This document shows positions 18,675-29,025 of a stretch of 64,000 nt of DNA, one piece after another. Both the position numbers and the translations under genes were made by a program. The DNA lies in assembly GCA_021299375.1 (NCBI GenBank), contig JAJTGR010000019.1, forward strand, positions 1 through 64,000, read 5' to 3'. Source of the stretch: Gemmatimonadota bacterium. Lineage in GTDB: Bacteria > Gemmatimonadota > Gemmatimonadetes > Gemmatimonadales > Gemmatimonadaceae. The notes under the pieces are model-generated. The model did no database searches. It had not been told where the DNA came from and saw nothing but the letters and a program-made list of their open reading frames with translations. Numbering within the stretch: position 1 is the stretch's first letter; every line of letters begins with the position of its first letter.

Positions 18675-21334
18675 ATGCCCGCCTCCAGCGGCCGAGCGAC
18701 GCGCTCGCGCTGCACCACGGCACCGTGCGCGACGTGCTGCCGAATGGCCTCACGCTGCTCACGCGGCGCGACCCCTCGGCGCCGGTCGTGGCGATCGTCA
18801 CCCACGTGAAGGCGGGCTACTTCGACGAGACCGACGACCTCGTCGGTATCGCGCACGTGCTGGAGCACATGTTCTTCAAGGGGACGCCCACGCGTGGCGT
18901 GGGCGCGATCGCGCGGGAGACCAAGGCCAATGGCGGCTACCTCAACGCGCACACGATCTACGACCACACCAGCTACTACACGGTGCTGCCGTCCTCGTCC
19001 TTCGTGGCCGGTCTCGAGATCCAGTTCGACGCCTATGCCCGCTCGCTCATCGACGGCGAGGAGTTGGCGCGCGAGCTCGAGGTCATCATCCAGGAGGCCA
19101 AGCGCAAACGCGATACGGCCTCCGCGGTGGCGATCGAGACGCTGTACGAGGTGCTGCACGACCGTCATCGCATCCGTCGCTGGCGCATCGGCGAGGAGGC
19201 GGGGCTGCGCGCCCTGACGCGTGAGCAGCTGGTCGCGTTCTATCGCCGGTGGTACCGCCCGGACAACACCATTCTGGCCATCGTCGGAGACATCGACCCC
19301 GACGTGGTGCGTCGCGAAGTGGTAGCCCGCTACGGCGCGCTCTCCGCCGGTGCGCCTCCGCACGATCGCGGTCCGCGCGAAACCATGGCCCCGGGGCTCC
19401 GTCGACGCGAGTGGAGCGGCGATATCGCGCAGCAGCATGTGGCGTTCGGCTGGCGGGTGCCGGGCCTCGCGCATGCCGATGCCCCCGCGCTCGACCTGGC
19501 GGGGGTGGCGCTCGGGTCGGGGCGCGCATCCCGTCTCTACCGCGCCGTGCGCGAGCGGCAGCTGGCGTCGTCGGTCACGGCATGGGACTACACCACCGAT
19601 GACATCGGGGTCTTCGTGCTGCACGCGGAGGCGCCCGCCGACCGGGCCCGGGAAGCGACGCAGGCCATGTGGCGCGAGGTGCAGGCGGCGCGGCACGATG
19701 GCCTGCGGGCCAGCGAAGTCCTGCGCGCCCAGCGCGTCGTCGAGGCGCGATGGCTGCGCCGCCTGGAGAGCATGGACGGCCAGGCGCAGTACCTCGCGTC
19801 GTGGGAAGCCGATGGCGGCCTCGCCCTGGCGTCGCGCTACTACGACACCCTCCTGTCACTCGACGCGACGCAGCTGCAGCAGGCGCTGGTCGCGCACCTC
19901 GACCCCGAGCAGGTGAGCGTAGTGTCGTACCGGCCGGACGGCACCTCGCCGCTCGTGACGTCCGATGATGAACTGCGGGCGCTGCTCGCCGCCGAACGCA
20001 CGCGCGGCAGTGCCGTCATGCCCACCGCGTCGACGCCGACCCCGACGGACGTGGCGGCTGTAGCCTTTGCGGCCCCCGAGCCGTCGCGGCGGGCGTCCCG
20101 CGTCGAAAGTGATGTGCACGTGTTCACCACCAGCGGCGGCGTCCCCATCCTGATCCTGCCGCGTGCCGGTACGCCCCTCGTGAACGTTGGCGTGTTCCAG
20201 CGCGGGGGGGCGGCCATTGAGGCGGAGGTGCACGAGGGGCTCGCTCGGCTCACGGCCCAGGCGATGCTCAAGGGCACACGAGCGCGCTCCGGTACCGCCG
20301 TCGCCGAAGCCGCCGAAGCGATGGGAAGCAGCATCGGCGTGAGCGCGGGACTCGAAAGCCTCGGGTGGTCGTTGTCGGTGCCCGTGCGTCATCTGGCCGC
20401 CGCCGCCGCGTTGCTGGGCGAAGTCGTACAGCACCCGGCGTTCGCGGCCGAGGGCGTGGAGACGGAACGGACGCTGTCGCTCGCCGAGGTCGCGCGCGCC
20501 CGCGACGACATGTATCGCTGGCCGATGCGTCTCGCGGCCACGGCCGCGTTCGGTGGCCATCCGTATGCGCGGTCGGTGATCGGGTCGGCCTCGTCACTTG
20601 CCGAACTCGATTCCGTGCTGGTGGCCGCCTATCACGCGCAGCATGTGCGGCGCGGCGAGACCGTGCTGGCGGTGGTCGGTGACGTGGATCCCGAGGCGAC
20701 GGCCGCGCTGCTCGACCGTACCTGCGGCGATCTGGTGTACCACGCCGATGTGCCGCTGCCTCCGGTGGCATGGCCGAACGAGCGGCATGTGGCGCACGAG
20801 GTGCGCGCCAAGCAGCAGACGGCGTTGGCCCTGCTCTTTCCCGGCCCCGCGCGCACCTCCCCGGCGCGTCATGCCGCGCGGGTGCTGGCCGCGATTGCCA
20901 GCGGCCTCGGCGGGCGGTTCTTCGAGCAGCTGCGCGACAGACAGTCGCTGGCGTACACCGTGGCCGCGTTCCCCATCGAACGCCGAGCCGGCGGGGCGTT
21001 CGCGGCCTACATCGCGACGTCGCCTGCACGCGAGGACGAGGCTCGCGATGGCCTGCTGCGCGAGTTCGCCCGTTTCGTGGACGAACGGCCAACGGCTGAG
21101 GAAGTGGAGCGCGCCTGCCGCTTTCTTGTCGGCACCCACGCCATCGCCCAGCAGTCAGGGAGTGCGGTGCTGGGCGACCTGGTGGACGCCTGGCTCCTCG
21201 GCGATGGGCTGCATGAACGGCATGAAGTGGAAGCGCAGCTGACCGCGGTCACCGCGGCCGATGTGCAGGCGGTGGCGCAGCAGTACTTCGATCCGTCGGT
21301 GGTGGCCGAGGGCGTGGTGCGCGGCACCGCGTGA
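18671..21334 (+). CDS. M16-family zinc protease, two-domain fusion
   Basis: The 887 residues correspond to two M16 units in one chain, as in PqqL/pitrilysin. The N-terminal unit has the inverted zinc motif HxxEH (H62, E65, H66 in HVLEHMFFKGT) and the downstream glutamate in EVIIQEAKRKRD. The C-terminal unit (from about residue 480) has VHEGLARLTAQAMLKGT where HxxEH should be, so it is the usual inactive partner. No signal peptide is visible from ATG 18671, so the protein may be cytoplasmic. Function is probably degradation or maturation of peptides. Confidence 0.92.
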   Translation: MNARLQRPSDALALHHGTVRDVLPNGLTLLTRRDPSAPVVAIVTHVKAGYFDETDDLVGIAHVLEHMFFKGTPTRGVGAIARETKANGGYLNAHTIYDHTSYYTVLPSSSFVAGLEIQFDAYARSLIDGEELARELEVIIQEAKRKRDTASAVAIETLYEVLHDRHRIRRWRIGEEAGLRALTREQLVAFYRRWYRPDNTILAIVGDIDPDVVRREVVARYGALSAGAPPHDRGPRETMAPGLRRREWSGDIAQQHVAFGWRVPGLAHADAPALDLAGVALGSGRASRLYRAVRERQLASSVTAWDYTTDDIGVFVLHAEAPADRAREATQAMWREVQAARHDGLRASEVLRAQRVVEARWLRRLESMDGQAQYLASWEADGGLALASRYYDTLLSLDATQLQQALVAHLDPEQVSVVSYRPDGTSPLVTSDDELRALLAAERTRGSAVMPTASTPTPTDVAAVAFAAPEPSRRASRVESDVHVFTTSGGVPILILPRAGTPLVNVGVFQRGGAAIEAEVHEGLARLTAQAMLKGTRARSGTAVAEAAEAMGSSIGVSAGLESLGWSLSVPVRHLAAAAALLGEVVQHPAFAAEGVETERTLSLAEVARARDDMYRWPMRLAATAAFGGHPYARSVIGSASSLAELDSVLVAAYHAQHVRRGETVLAVVGDVDPEATAALLDRTCGDLVYHADVPLPPVAWPNERHVAHEVRAKQQTALALLFPGPARTSPARHAARVLAAIASGLGGRFFEQLRDRQSLAYTVAAFPIERRAGGAFAAYIATSPAREDEARDGLLREFARFVDERPTAEEVERACRFLVGTHAIAQQSGSAVLGDLVDAWLLGDGLHERHEVEAQLTAVTAADVQAVAQQYFDPSVVAEGVVRGTA

Positions 21335-21365
21335 CCGTGTCCTCGCGCGCCTGCTGGCGGTGCGA

Positions 21366-22898
21366 TCAGCGGGGGATGCGCGCCTCGCGCATGCGACGGG
21401 CCGCCAGTCCAATCGATTCGATGGCGCCGCGCCGCCGACCATTCGCGGCCCGCAAGCCGATCCATCCGGTGTAGTCGGCGGGTTCGCCGACGATCGCGGC
21501 GCCGATCCAACTGCGCCGCGACCCCCAGGCGAGTGCGCGACGGATTGCCGCGGTCTGGGCGGCATCGCCATGGGCGTGGGGCAGACCGCCGACATTCACC
21601 AGCCAATGCGGTCGTGCGGCGGCATCGGCCGCCCGCGCTCCGGCATGCCAGCGATCGAGTGCGCGCAGTCTCGCATCGACGGCCGGCAATCCGCTGAACG
21701 ACGGATAGATCATCGCTCCGACCAGTTCGACCGGTGAATTGGGGCCGACCGCCCAGCGGTACACGCTGCTGTCCACCGCATCGAGGCGTGCGGCACTCCA
21801 TCCGAGCGCCGTGCGCGGGCGGAGGGCCTGAACCTTGGTGGCGCTGAGGATGAGCAGGGTACGCCACCAGGCCGCCGGTGGCGGCGGCGCGGCGAACCAC
21901 GCCGGCAAGGGATCAGCCAGGGCGGGGAAGACCACATCGGGCTTCAGCGTCCGTAGCACACGCTCGAGGGCCTGCAGGCGCGGCGACAACGCGGTCGCCC
22001 TGGCCCCGTTCCCCAGACGAAGCCCCACGGCCAGGCGCAGACTGTCGCTCCGCAGGGGCTCGAGGACCCGCGCCAAGGAGTCGAGCGCAGCAGCGCGCGT
22101 GCCCTCGTCGTCGAGCAGCACCAGGACAACGTCCGGTGCGAAGGCGTCGACCAGCGGCAGGTCGGCGCGGATGGCTCGGGCGGGGGGAGCGCCTCCAAGC
22201 ACCGGCAGGAGGCGCACCCCCACCAGGAAGTCGCCGGCCGGCCGCGCCTGCATGGGCTCCGTGCTGGCGGCCTCGTAACTGCGGATGGCGGCCACCCCGC
22301 GCGGCCACTCGATCACCAGCAGCGTGGTGAGCGCGGTCGCCGCCAGCACCAGCACGGCGCGGGCCACGCCGGAGAGCCGCCAGCGGGCCGGGAAGGCCGG
22401 CGCCAGGATGGGGACCAGCGCCGTGAGCGGCGACACGAGGGCCGCCCGCCCGACGGTGATCCCGACGATACTGTCGCGGGCGGCCACGGCGGCCTGCAGC
22501 GCCTCCGGGGCCACGCCGCGCTGCACTGTGAGGTAGTCCCCGATCGAAATCGCCGCGAGCAGCAGGTCGTAGAGCAGCAGCGGGACGCCAACCAGCAGCG
22601 ACACCAGGCGCGCCCCGAGCGCGAAGAGCACCTGCAGCGCGAAGACGACCGCCACCAGCGGCAGGAGCCAGGTGATGCCGGAGATCGTGCGGGCGCCGGC
22701 CTCGGTGCCGGTGGCCACGCCGATCACGACCGTGGGCACCACAAGGAGCCCGCAGAAGGCCGTCAGGTGCGTGAACAGGCGAGGGGCCTCCCGACGTGCC
22801 GCGATCCACCCGGCGAGGGCGACGTCCCAGGCGAGCACGGCCGCCGCGATGCCGAGCACGACCAGCGGGAGGGGGGCGAGCAGCAGGTCGCGCGGCAT
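21366..22898 (-). CDS. Polytopic membrane protein with a large soluble C-terminal domain, function unknown
   Basis: The 510-residue protein has about six or seven TM segments in residues 1-215, then a soluble domain. That domain contains ordered motifs (DAFAPDVVLVLLDDEGTRA, LKPDVVFPALADPLPAW, PHWLVNVGGLPHAHGDAAQT, SWIGAAIVGEPADYTGWIGL). The alternation and the spaced Asp, Glu and His residues suggest a TIM-barrel or glycosidase-like fold, but I cannot name the family. It is convergent with the M16 gene and divergent from the phosphatidyltransferase. Confidence 0.75.
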   Translation of the reverse strand: MPRDLLLAPLPLVVLGIAAAVLAWDVALAGWIAARREAPRLFTHLTAFCGLLVVPTVVIGVATGTEAGARTISGITWLLPLVAVVFALQVLFALGARLVSLLVGVPLLLYDLLLAAISIGDYLTVQRGVAPEALQAAVAARDSIVGITVGRAALVSPLTALVPILAPAFPARWRLSGVARAVLVLAATALTTLLVIEWPRGVAAIRSYEAASTEPMQARPAGDFLVGVRLLPVLGGAPPARAIRADLPLVDAFAPDVVLVLLDDEGTRAAALDSLARVLEPLRSDSLRLAVGLRLGNGARATALSPRLQALERVLRTLKPDVVFPALADPLPAWFAAPPPPAAWWRTLLILSATKVQALRPRTALGWSAARLDAVDSSVYRWAVGPNSPVELVGAMIYPSFSGLPAVDARLRALDRWHAGARAADAAARPHWLVNVGGLPHAHGDAAQTAAIRRALAWGSRRSWIGAAIVGEPADYTGWIGLRAANGRRRGAIESIGLAARRMREARIPR

Positions 22899-22955
22899 GG
22901 TCTGCGGACGTTAACGGCCGCGACGAATCGCTGGCACCCCGGGGTCGCCGCACAA

Positions 22956-22961
22956 TAGTTT
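22956..22961 (+). promoter_or_regulatory. -10-like box of the phosphatidyltransferase gene
   Basis: TAGTTT ends 5 nt before the ATG. No Shine-Dalgarno sequence is present, so a leaderless mRNA is inferred. No clear -35. Confidence 0.35.
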
Positions 22962-22966
22962 CCAGA

Positions 22967-23536
22967 ATGGCCAGCGCGTCCAATGCGACCACGGTGTTCA
23001 CCGTGCCGAACCTGGTATCGGCATCACGGGTGGCGCTGGCGTTCGGCTTCCTGTTGACGGATGCCGTTCCGGTGCGTCTGCTGCTCATTGGCGTGGCCTC
23101 GCTGTCGGACTTCCTCGACGGCTGGCTTGCCCGCCGCACCCAAGCGGCCTCGCGCATCGGGGCGCTGGTCGATCCCGTGGCCGACCGGTTCTTCGCGCTG
23201 TGCGTCATCATCGCCTACGTGATCGACGGCCAGTTGCGCCCATGGCAGGCGGGCGCCCTGTTCTTTCGGGACGTGATGACCCTGGTGGGCTGGTTTGTGG
23301 CGCGCCATGTGAGCTGGCTGCGGCCCATCACCTTCAAGGCGCGGCTCGTCGGCAAGGTGGTGACCGTGTTGCAGTTCGTCACCTTTCTCGCCGTGCTGCT
23401 GGCGCCTGCCACCGTCGACACCCTGGTGCTGGTCGTCGCCGGGCTGGGCGTGATCGCCACGGTGGACTACACCCTCATGCTCTGGCGGGAGCGTGTCCGG
23501 GTGCCGGTGTCCGAGCCGGGCGACGACTCGCGGTAA
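22967..23536 (+). CDS. CDP-alcohol phosphatidyltransferase family membrane enzyme
   Basis: The 189-residue integral membrane protein has the full family signature DGxxARxxxxxxxxGxxxDxxxD in the stretch LDGWLARRTQAASRIGALVDPVADR, which binds Mg2+ and CDP-diacylglycerol, followed by four or five more TM helices. Size and sequence fit phosphatidylglycerophosphate synthase (PgsA) or a cardiolipin/inositol-phosphate relative. The acceptor alcohol cannot be fixed by eye. Start ATG 22967 (MASASNATTVFTVPN). It is followed 4 nt later by a terminator. Confidence 0.88.
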   Translation: MASASNATTVFTVPNLVSASRVALAFGFLLTDAVPVRLLLIGVASLSDFLDGWLARRTQAASRIGALVDPVADRFFALCVIIAYVIDGQLRPWQAGALFFRDVMTLVGWFVARHVSWLRPITFKARLVGKVVTVLQFVTFLAVLLAPATVDTLVLVVAGLGVIATVDYTLMLWRERVRVPVSEPGDDSR

Positions 23537-23540
23537 ACGT

Positions 23541-23569
23541 CGAACGCCTCCCGGAGGGGGAGGCGTTCG
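23541..23569 (+). terminator. Terminator after the phosphatidyltransferase gene
   Basis: A perfect 12-bp stem CGAACGCCTCCC/GGGAGGCGTTCG has a 5-nt loop, 5 nt after the stop. It also faces the convergent small gene. Confidence 0.75.
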
Positions 23570-23605
23570 CATGGCAATGGCACTGGTCGAAGCAGAGGGC
23601 GACGG

Positions 23606-23875
23606 TCAGACCGACGCCGGCTCCTGCGCCTGCTTCCGGGGCGGCTGCGCAAAGCGCTCGCCAAGAGTGCGCAGCTCGGTAAACTCGGGAGCCTTGAGCT
23701 CCGGATACCGATCCTGCAGATAGACCATCGTGGCGTCGAACCACTCCTTCTGGTCTTCGGGATGACACCCGATCACGCCGCACTGCATGATCTGCTGGAA
23801 CATCTCGTCACGGGCCTCCTGATACGGCGAGGGCACCATGGAATCACGACGCGGACGAAGCTTGGGCTTGGCCAT
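23606..23875 (-). CDS. Small soluble protein of unknown function
   Basis: The 89 residues begin with a basic tail (MAKPKLRPRRDS) followed by a compact helical region (YQEARDEMFQQIMQCGVIGC, KEWFDATMVYLQDRYPEL) with two Cys. A purine-rich AGAGGA lies immediately upstream of the ATG. Composition and codon use look genuine. No family recognised. Confidence 0.65.
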   Translation of the reverse strand: MAKPKLRPRRDSMVPSPYQEARDEMFQQIMQCGVIGCHPEDQKEWFDATMVYLQDRYPELKAPEFTELRTLGERFAQPPRKQAQEPASV

Positions 23876-23945
23876 TTCCTCTGGGTAGTGCGTCGAACAT
23901 GCTGCCCGGCGTTTCCGGGGCAGCCTCAGAAACCTAACTGATGAG

Positions 23946-23967
23946 AAACCCGCTTCCTAGTGGCGGG
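23946..23967 (-). terminator. Terminator after the alpha/beta hydrolase gene
   Basis: On the minus strand CCCGC and GCGGG pair around a 9-nt loop and are followed by TTTCTC, 20 nt beyond the hydrolase stop. Confidence 0.5.
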
Positions 23968-23986
23968 CTGGGCCGAATGCGGGACT

Positions 23987-24868
23987 TCACCGGCCGTGCC
24001 CTGTATACGCGACCCAGGCGCGGAGCGCTGCGGTCAGGGCCGCGGGGGCGTGTTCGGCGACCAGGGTGTCGGCGCGGACGCCGGTGGTGACGGGGCGTAG
24101 CGTGGCGGCCGGCAGCAGCTGCTGCCAGCGTGACACCCGCCCGGCGGGGTCGCCCCCCCGCGACGACTTGCCCGGCGCTTGGACCGGTTGCCCGACTCCA
24201 CACCAGAGCAGCACGTCGGCGCGCAGCATTGCGAGCCGCTGCCAGTCGTCTGCGGAAAGTGTGATCGCACTGGCCAGACGGAGCAGGTCGGTCGCCCCGG
24301 CGCTCCCCACGAACGGCGCAAGGTACCGCGCGACCAGCAGGTCGGGCATCTGTTCCGGTGCCGTCACGGCGCCCCGCAACAGCGGCTCGAGCAGAGGGCG
24401 GACCGCGAACATGGCATGGGATTGCAGCGCCGTGAGCGCAGAGGATCGCTGCAGGGCCCGGATGTCCGGTCCTGGCAGGTCATCAGGATCGAGCGGCTCC
24501 AGCAGTGCAAGGCGGCGCACCACGGTGGGGGACCGGGCTGCCAGGAGAAGGGCGACGAGGGCACCCAGATCCTGCCCGATGACCGTGACGTCGCCGAGCC
24601 CCAGCGCACTCATCGCCTGCTCGACGTAGGCCGCCTGCACGCTCGGCCGGAACTCGCCGTCGGGCGGGCGATCCGATTCCCCGAAGCCCAGCAGGTCGAT
24701 GGCCAACGCCGTGTACCCCTGCTCGGCCAGGCGCGGGGCGACGGCGCGCCAGAGGAAGGCGCACGTGCCGAATCCATGCAGCAGGACGATGGCCGGCCCT
24801 CCCCGTCCATATCGCTCGACATGCAGCGCGCCGGGGCCCACGGGGATATGCAGGTGTTCGGTGTACAC
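23987..24868 (-). CDS. Alpha/beta hydrolase with aspartate nucleophile (dehalogenase/epoxide-hydrolase-like)
   Basis: From a GTG start the protein has 293 residues. LLHGFGTCAFLW is the oxyanion loop and LLGFGESDRPPDG follows strand 4. The nucleophile elbow is GQDLG, with Asp (about D100) where esterases have Ser, as in haloalkane/fluoroacetate dehalogenases and epoxide hydrolases. A C-terminal His (about H273, in VAEHAPAAL) completes the triad. I prefer GTG 24868 to the ATG 36 nt upstream because a TATCCT -10 box ends 7 nt before it and the extra residues are Ala/Pro-rich. Substrate unknown. It is divergent from the next small gene. Confidence 0.85.
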   Translation of the reverse strand: MYTEHLHIPVGPGALHVERYGRGGPAIVLLHGFGTCAFLWRAVAPRLAEQGYTALAIDLLGFGESDRPPDGEFRPSVQAAYVEQAMSALGLGDVTVIGQDLGALVALLLAARSPTVVRRLALLEPLDPDDLPGPDIRALQRSSALTALQSHAMFAVRPLLEPLLRGAVTAPEQMPDLLVARYLAPFVGSAGATDLLRLASAITLSADDWQRLAMLRADVLLWCGVGQPVQAPGKSSRGGDPAGRVSRWQQLLPAATLRPVTTGVRADTLVAEHAPAALTAALRAWVAYTGHGR

Positions 24869-24875
24869 GGGTGGC

Positions 24876-24909
24876 AGGATAGCGCCGGGCGCCGGTGCGC
24901 GCATAGCTT
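24876..24909. promoter_or_regulatory. Back-to-back leaderless promoters
   Basis: On the minus strand TATCCT (24881-24876) ends 7 nt before the hydrolase GTG. On the plus strand TAGCTT (24904-24909) ends 6 nt before the ATG of the next gene. The two units are fired from one short divergent region. Confidence 0.4.
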
Positions 24910-24915
24910 GCGGCC

Positions 24916-25248
24916 ATGTCGGATGACCAGACGTACGATGAAGGCCGGGCGGAGACGCTGCGGGCGATGCTGCGGCTGTTGGCCGCCCGCATTCAGGCGC
25001 TGGATGCCGGCGATGTGCTGCTGGCCAATCCCGGCGAGTTGATGCAGTGGCTCGGTGATGTCCGCAGTGAGCTGTTTCACTACGAAGTACGCTGTACCTA
25101 CGACACCCCCGAGATCGCCGAGCATCGTCGACTGGTTGACGAGGCCCGGGCGTCGGACGAGCGTTCAGTCGACGACGGATACGGCAGTTCCTGGGAACCT
25201 ACCGGCTGGACGCCGGACGACGACGAGGAGAGCGAGTGGCCAAGGTGA
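24916..25248 (+). CDS. Small acidic protein of unknown function, coupled to DsbA-like gene
   Basis: The 110 residues form an N-terminal helical part (GRAETLRAMLRLLAARIQAL, NPGELMQWLGDVRSELFHYE) and a very acidic Trp-containing tail (SSWEPTGWTPDDDEESEWPR). No signal peptide. It overlaps the GTG start of the next gene by 13 nt, so the pair is co-translated. No family recognised; a role linked to the thiol oxidoreductase is conjecture. Confidence 0.7.
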   Translation: MSDDQTYDEGRAETLRAMLRLLAARIQALDAGDVLLANPGELMQWLGDVRSELFHYEVRCTYDTPEIAEHRRLVDEARASDERSVDDGYGSSWEPTGWTPDDDEESEWPR

Positions 25249-25943
25249 CCCCGAAGAAGAAGACGAACACCGGATTTCTGGTGGTGATCGCGGTTGTGCT
25301 GGTGGCGGGTGCCGCGGGTATCTGGACGACCATGCAGAACAAGCCCAAGCCGATCGAGCTGGCGGCCGGTACGCCGCTGCCGGCAGCGGAGGGCTACCTG
25401 CGCGGCAAGCCCGACGCGCCGATCACGATCATCGAGTTCGCGGACTTCGAATGCCCGGGCTGCGGCCAGTTCGCCACGCTGCAGGGCCCGGACATCAAGG
25501 CCCGCCTGGTCGACGCGGGGGTGGTGAACTTCCGCTTCTACGACTTCCCGCTCACGAGCATTCACCAGAACACCATGGCGGCGCACTTGGCAGCGGCTTG
25601 CGCCAACGACCAGGGCAAGTTCTGGGAGATGCACGATGCGCTGTTCGCCGGGCAGTACGACTGGAATACGCAGGCCACGAGCAATCCGCGCAAGTTCTTC
25701 GATGAGTACGCCACGAAGATTGGGCTCGACCTGGCGGCGTACACGCAGTGCTTCGATGCACAGAAGCACGTGGCGCGCATTCAGGCGAATCAGAAGGCCG
25801 GCACGGAGCGTGGGGTGCAGAGCACGCCAACGCTGATCATCGACAACAAGGTGTACCCGGGCCGGTTGTCATTCGACCAGATCAAGAAGCTGGTGGACTC
25901 GCTGTCGGCGGCGGGTGTTTCGACGGCGCCGACCGCTCGCTGA
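25236..25943 (+). CDS. Membrane-tethered DsbA-family thioredoxin-like protein
   Basis: The 235-residue protein has a lysine-rich N-terminus (MAKVTPKKKT) and one TM helix (about 13-31) anchoring a periplasmic DsbA/DsbG-type thioredoxin domain. The redox motif is C73-P-G-C76 in FADFECPGCGQF, the helical insert is about 100-175, and the cis-proline is in VQSTPTLIID. Likely a disulfide oxidase or isomerase for exported proteins. The GTG start lies inside the preceding gene. A strong hairpin follows. Confidence 0.9.
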   Translation: MAKVTPKKKTNTGFLVVIAVVLVAGAAGIWTTMQNKPKPIELAAGTPLPAAEGYLRGKPDAPITIIEFADFECPGCGQFATLQGPDIKARLVDAGVVNFRFYDFPLTSIHQNTMAAHLAAACANDQGKFWEMHDALFAGQYDWNTQATSNPRKFFDEYATKIGLDLAAYTQCFDAQKHVARIQANQKAGTERGVQSTPTLIIDNKVYPGRLSFDQIKKLVDSLSAAGVSTAPTAR

Positions 25944-25974
25944 ACGTCAGCGCGCTGGATTCGCTGTGCATTCG

Positions 25975-26007
25975 CACCGCGCGAGTGGTCCGTCCACTGG
26001 CGCGGTG
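25975..26007. terminator. Bidirectional terminator
   Basis: Fourteen-base arms CACCGCGCGAGTGG and CCACTGGCGCGGTG (13 of 14 paired) have a 5-nt loop, between the DsbA-like gene and a convergent small gene. Confidence 0.7.
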
Positions 26008-26026
26008 TGGCGCATCAGGGCGCGTG

Positions 26027-26286
26027 TCAGGGCTGCTGATTTCGCAAGGTGCGGACGAGCATCATGGAGAGGACCAGGGCACCGATGACGTACAGTAGAA
26101 ACAGCGGATTCGGCGCCAGCCCGAGTCGGCCCGGTACTCCTCCCTCGACCATGCAATAAAGCCGCGTCCACGCGGCATACGCGGAACGCCCGCTTTCTCC
26201 TCCGGCTTCACTGGGCGATTGAGATAATGGTTGATCGGCCACCTCAGGAGCATGAAGAAGGCCACTGGAATGAAGGCGATGACCAT
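26027..26286 (-). pseudogene. Two-helix membrane protein gene, apparently frameshifted
   Basis: Two minus-strand frames join into one sensible protein if one base is restored near 26130. The 5' frame (start ATG 26286) gives an N-terminal TM helix, VIAFIPVAFFMLLRWPINHY, and a basic loop ending WSREEYRAD. The 3' frame continues LGLAPNPLFLLYVIGALVLS... to RNQQP. Adding one C after GAC gives RADLGLAPNP with no seam. As sequenced, the 5' frame ends in nonsense and the 3' frame has an unlikely N-terminus. Function unknown; it could be intact in the genome if this is an assembly error. Confidence 0.5.
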
Positions 26287-26341
26287 GAGCGTCTACATGG
26301 CTACTCCGGACGTTCGGGATGCCCCATGCAGCGATTCCGTG

Positions 26342-26374
26342 TTCGCCACGCCACGCTGAGCCGTGGCGTGCGAA
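26342..26374 (-). terminator. Hairpin after the 123-residue gene
   Basis: TTCGCCACGCCACG pairs with CGTGGCGTGCGAA with one bulged C, just beyond the stop of the next minus-strand gene. Confidence 0.5.
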
Positions 26375-26379
26375 AGACG

Positions 26380-26751
26380 TCAGGCGCGGCGTCGCCGCGC
26401 CGCCGCCTCGTCGAGTCGCAGTTCCGGCATCGGCACCGCTTCGGCAGTGCCGTGTTCGTTTGGAGTGGTTGCCTTCGGCACCAGCGCCTCACCAAGCGCC
26501 ACCAGCGCCCGCGTCCCAATCACCGAGGCGAGCGGGTCGGGGATGGCCATTTCCCGCACGTAGATGTCGAGGGCGCGCTCGTACCCGACCTCGGGAGCGA
26601 GGGTGTCCACGAACATGAGGGCGTTCTCCACGTGCGTACCCACCAGCGCCTCATCGGCGCGCGCCTGGGCAAGCCGCAGCCGCTGCTCGGCATCGGCCGT
26701 CAGCTTGCGGGGAAAGAGCGTCTCGGGGAACAGCCGGTTCAGGATCGACAT
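26380..26751 (-). CDS. Small soluble protein of unknown function
   Basis: The 123 residues are mostly helical: MSILNRLFPETLFPRKLTAD, AEQRLRLAQARADEALVGTH, then an acidic region and an Arg-rich tail (EAAARRRRA). No signal peptide or TM helix. An AT-rich stretch (TAATTCGTCTATTCAGAT on the minus strand) sits immediately before the ATG and probably holds the -10. No family recognised. Confidence 0.65.
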   Translation of the reverse strand: MSILNRLFPETLFPRKLTADAEQRLRLAQARADEALVGTHVENALMFVDTLAPEVGYERALDIYVREMAIPDPLASVIGTRALVALGEALVPKATTPNEHGTAEAVPMPELRLDEAAARRRRA

Positions 26752-26864
26752 ATCTGAATAGACGAATTAGCACCAGGCGTTGTTTCATGCCGTGAGCCGT
26801 GTCACCGATGTACACCATTGGCGACGCGTCGGTGCACATTGGTGCCGTTCGACTGGCGGCAGGT

Positions 26865-26962
26865 GCTGCTCCCTCCTCCCTGACACCCTTCTCCCTGACA
26901 CCTGGGGGTTCAGTTCGGTACGCGAAACGGCCAACCCCAGGTGTCAGGAAGGAGGGGGCAGC
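26865..26962. repeat. Intergenic repeat copy A, inverted-repeat form, downstream of acs
   Basis: The left arm 26865-26913 runs from GCTGCTCCCTCCTCCCTGAC to GGGGGTTCAG. The right arm 26933-26962 is its complement over CTGACACCTGGGG-type sequence. The core TGACACC(T) occurs twice in the left arm. Related sequence occurs at 46132-46284 and 50062-50160. It can fold as a hairpin and may serve as the acs terminator. Confidence 0.65.
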
Positions 26963-26970
26963 CGTGACCG

Positions 26971-28935
<1,965 letters not shown>

Positions 28936-29025
28936 GGGGAAGCTGGACGGGCCGACGGGGGAAAACGGCAGGCGCTCGACGACGGCAGCCGTGCGGGCCG
29001 TGTCGCGAGCCATCGCGTGTCCCGC

